Positions 62,365 to 64,000 of a stretch of DNA of 64,000 nucleotides are shown one piece after another. The notes under the pieces were generated by a model. The model worked only from the letters and a program-made list of their open reading frames with translations, was not told the DNA's origin and did not search any database. Made by a program: the position numbers and the translations under genes. The stretch lies in the NCBI GenBank assembly GCA_947500035.1, contig CANMQP010000012.1, positions 434,001 to 498,000 on the forward strand. The letters run 5' to 3'. Numbering within the stretch: the stretch's first letter is position 1; every line of letters begins with the position of its first letter. The stretch comes from an uncultured Kiloniellaceae bacterium (GTDB taxonomy: Bacteria; Pseudomonadota; Alphaproteobacteria; Kiloniellales; Kiloniellaceae).

Positions 62365-63153
62365 ATGATGCACGCGCCGCTGGACCGCGCAACGGCAGGC
62401 AAGCAGGCCTCCAAGCCGGACTCGAAAGGGGACTCCATCATCCGCCTTGACGCCGTGGAACTGACCCTGCCCTCGACTGCGGGACCGGTTCATATTCTGC
62501 GCGGGCTGGACCTGGACATCCGGCGCGGCGAAACCGTCAGCGTGGTCGGTCCTTCGGGGTCGGGCAAGTCGTCGATGATGATGATCATGGCCGGTCTGGA
62601 ACGGGCCAGCCAGGGACGGGTCGTGATCGGCGATACCGACTTCACCGCCCTGGACGAAGACGGGCTTGCCCGCTTCCGCAGGGACGCCGTGGGCATCGTG
62701 TTTCAGGACTTTCACCTGGTCCCGACCATGACCGCCCTGGAAAACGTGGCCATTCCGCTGGAGCTGGCGGGCCGGGGCGACGCCTTTGACCGCGCCGCGG
62801 CCTGTCTGGAAGCCGTCGGTCTGGGGCATCGCCTGACCCACTATCCGGGTCAACTCTCCGGCGGCGAGCAGCAACGCACGGCCCTGGCGCGCGCCTTCGC
62901 ACCCGAGCCGGACCTTCTGCTGGCGGACGAGCCGACTGGAAACCTGGACGGCGCGACCGGCGACACGGTGATCCAGCTCCTGTTCGATCTGCAGGCACAG
63001 CACGGCACGACCCTGGTGCTGATCACCCATGATCCGCAACTGGCGGAGCGCTGCGACCGGACCGTCAAACTGCTCGACGGCCTGATCGTGGACCACGGCC
63101 TGACGGACGTGAGCAGCCAGGCGGCCCCCGGTCACGAGGGCGCAGGCGGGTGA
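62365..63153 (+). CDS. ABC transporter ATP-binding protein (YbbA/LolD type)
   Basis: A 262-residue ATPase. Walker A is GPSGSGKSSM, the signature is LSGGEQQRTALARAFA, Walker B is LLLADEPTGNLDG and the switch His is in LITHDPQ. These are hallmarks of the MacB/LolD group. The ATG at 62365 has GGAGA 6 nt upstream; earlier in-frame starts at 62299 (TTG) and 62317 (ATG) are possible. It overlaps the permease gene by four bases (GTGA) and is divergent from tesA. Confidence 0.9.
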   Translation: MMHAPLDRATAGKQASKPDSKGDSIIRLDAVELTLPSTAGPVHILRGLDLDIRRGETVSVVGPSGSGKSSMMMIMAGLERASQGRVVIGDTDFTALDEDGLARFRRDAVGIVFQDFHLVPTMTALENVAIPLELAGRGDAFDRAAACLEAVGLGHRLTHYPGQLSGGEQQRTALARAFAPEPDLLLADEPTGNLDGATGDTVIQLLFDLQAQHGTTLVLITHDPQLAERCDRTVKLLDGLIVDHGLTDVSSQAAPGHEGAGG

Positions 63154-64000
63154 GTAGCCTCAACAGCGGACAGACCCAAGACAACGGACAGGCCCACGAC
63201 ATCAAAGGCTCAACCCGGATCGCCTTTGGCTTTGCCCGACGCGAGTTACGGGCGGGCCTTCATGGTTTTCGGATCTTTCTTGCCTGCCTGATTCTGGGCG
63301 TCGCCGCCATCTCGGGCGTCGGGTCGGTCTCCCAGTCCATGGTCGAAGGCCTGCGCAACGATGGCCGGGCATTGTTGGGCGGCGACATGTCCTTGAACCT
63401 GATCCATCGCCCGGCGGAGGAAGACCAGCGCGCCTGGCTTTCCGAGCGCGCGACCATCTCCAAGGTGGTCGAGATGCGCGCGATGGCCCGGGGGATCGGC
63501 GCGGAATCGAAGCGCGTGCTGGTGGAACTGCGGGCGGTTGACGATCTCTATCCGCTTTACGGCGAGGTCAGGCTCGGGGCGGAAAACCCTGACGAGATCA
63601 GCGCCGGAGATACGGCGCCCGGCGACCTGGAGGCCGCTCTGGCCTTTGCCGACGGCAGCTGGGGCGCCGCCATCGATCCGCGCGCCCTGCGCCGCCTTGA
63701 GCTCGAAATCGGCGACAGGGTCAATCTGGGCGACGGCAGCTTTGTCATCCGCGCCACCCTTTTGAAGGAGCCGGACCACACGACCCGGGCCTTCACGGTC
63801 GGGCCGAGCTTCATGATTTCCGCCGACGCCCTGCCCTCGACCGGCCTGATACAACCCGGCAGCATGACCCGCTACGATTACCGGCTGGCGCTGCCCGAGA
63901 CCCAAAGTGCTCTGGCATTCCGGGCCGAGCTGGAGGAGACCTTCCCGGAAGCCGGCTGGCGCATCCGCGATTCCTCCTCGGCGGCCCCGCGGGTCAGCCA
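63150..64000 (+). CDS. ABC transporter permease (YbbP/FtsX type), cut by window end
   Basis: The frame is open from the GTG at 63150 to the end of the window (283 codons). The N-terminus holds IAFGFARRELRAGLHGF, then a transmembrane helix (FLACLILGVAAISGVGSVS), then the periplasmic MacB-like domain beginning LRNDGRALLGGDMSLNLIHRP. This matches the start of YbbP, a permease with about ten transmembrane segments and large periplasmic loops. The start codon overlaps the ATPase stop. It may move lipids or signal; the family's role is unclear. Confidence 0.88.
   Translation, partial: MSSLNSGQTQDNGQAHDIKGSTRIAFGFARRELRAGLHGFRIFLACLILGVAAISGVGSVSQSMVEGLRNDGRALLGGDMSLNLIHRPAEEDQRAWLSERATISKVVEMRAMARGIGAESKRVLVELRAVDDLYPLYGEVRLGAENPDEISAGDTAPGDLEAALAFADGSWGAAIDPRALRRLELEIGDRVNLGDGSFVIRATLLKEPDHTTRAFTVGPSFMISADALPSTGLIQPGSMTRYDYRLALPETQSALAFRAELEETFPEAGWRIRDSSSAAPRVS

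Overview
The window looks like a chromosomal segment of a GC-rich Gram-negative alphaproteobacterium. A Rhodospirillales- or Kiloniellales-like host is my best guess. The reasons are a contiguous ccmABCDEFGHI cytochrome c maturation cluster, an ECF RpoE-ChrR pair with a matching promoter, an IalB-like secreted protein, a DUF1127 protein, NnrU, and a succinyl-CoA:3-ketoacid-type CoA transferase. No phage, plasmid, CRISPR or rRNA genes were seen. There is one tRNA gene, tRNA-Ala with anticodon CGC.

Layout. 1-2 kb: the 3' part of a LivF-type ABC ATPase and a PaaK-like adenylating enzyme. 2.4-10.1 kb: the ccm cluster. 10.3-13.6 kb: a polar amino acid ABC importer with strong intergenic hairpins. 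13.8-17.8 kb: a soluble PAS histidine kinase, a chemoreceptor and a secreted Cache-like protein. 18.1-21.6 kb: tRNA-Ala, yggT, a broken yggU, folD, DUF3253 and nnrU. 21.6-21.85 kb: a structured element with long terminal inverted repeats, abutting argG (21.85-23.06 kb).

23.3-31.7 kb is the most distinctive region. It holds a secreted protein, a C39 peptidase, a second small secreted protein, two paralogous secreted glycine/asparagine-rich repeat proteins and a LuxR-type regulator, all on the minus strand. Across an unusually AT-rich gap lies a divergent outer-membrane protein with an N-terminal coiled coil and a C-terminal beta-barrel. The combination resembles the Pseudomonas Fap functional amyloid system (FapD C39 peptidase, FapF channel), but the candidate cargo is different. 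I read it as a candidate Fap-like surface fibre or matrix export system.

31.7-64 kb is mostly housekeeping and small accessory genes. It includes rlmN, IalB-like, rpoE-chrR, an RNA methyltransferase, asparaginase, a quinone oxidoreductase, a methyltransferase with an LMW-phosphatase-like protein, and a CGNR regulator divergent from an alpha/beta hydrolase with two palindromic operators. It continues with an aminotransferase, CoA transferase subunits, three EamA transporters, an SDR, phhB, a zincin and a small barrel protein. Next come a UDG-family protein, a long Rieske protein divergent from a SufR-like regulator, a REC-GGDEF-EAL protein, a sirtuin, LMW-PTP, thpR, an aldo/keto reductase, a FIST protein, tesA, and a divergent YbbA/YbbP-type ABC system cut by the window end.

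Small-scale structure is also informative. yggU carries a 14-bp duplication and a ~113-bp insertion whose removal restores the reading frame. A second copy of that ~113-bp element lies upstream of argG. Several short tandem repeats and long hairpins are recorded separately.
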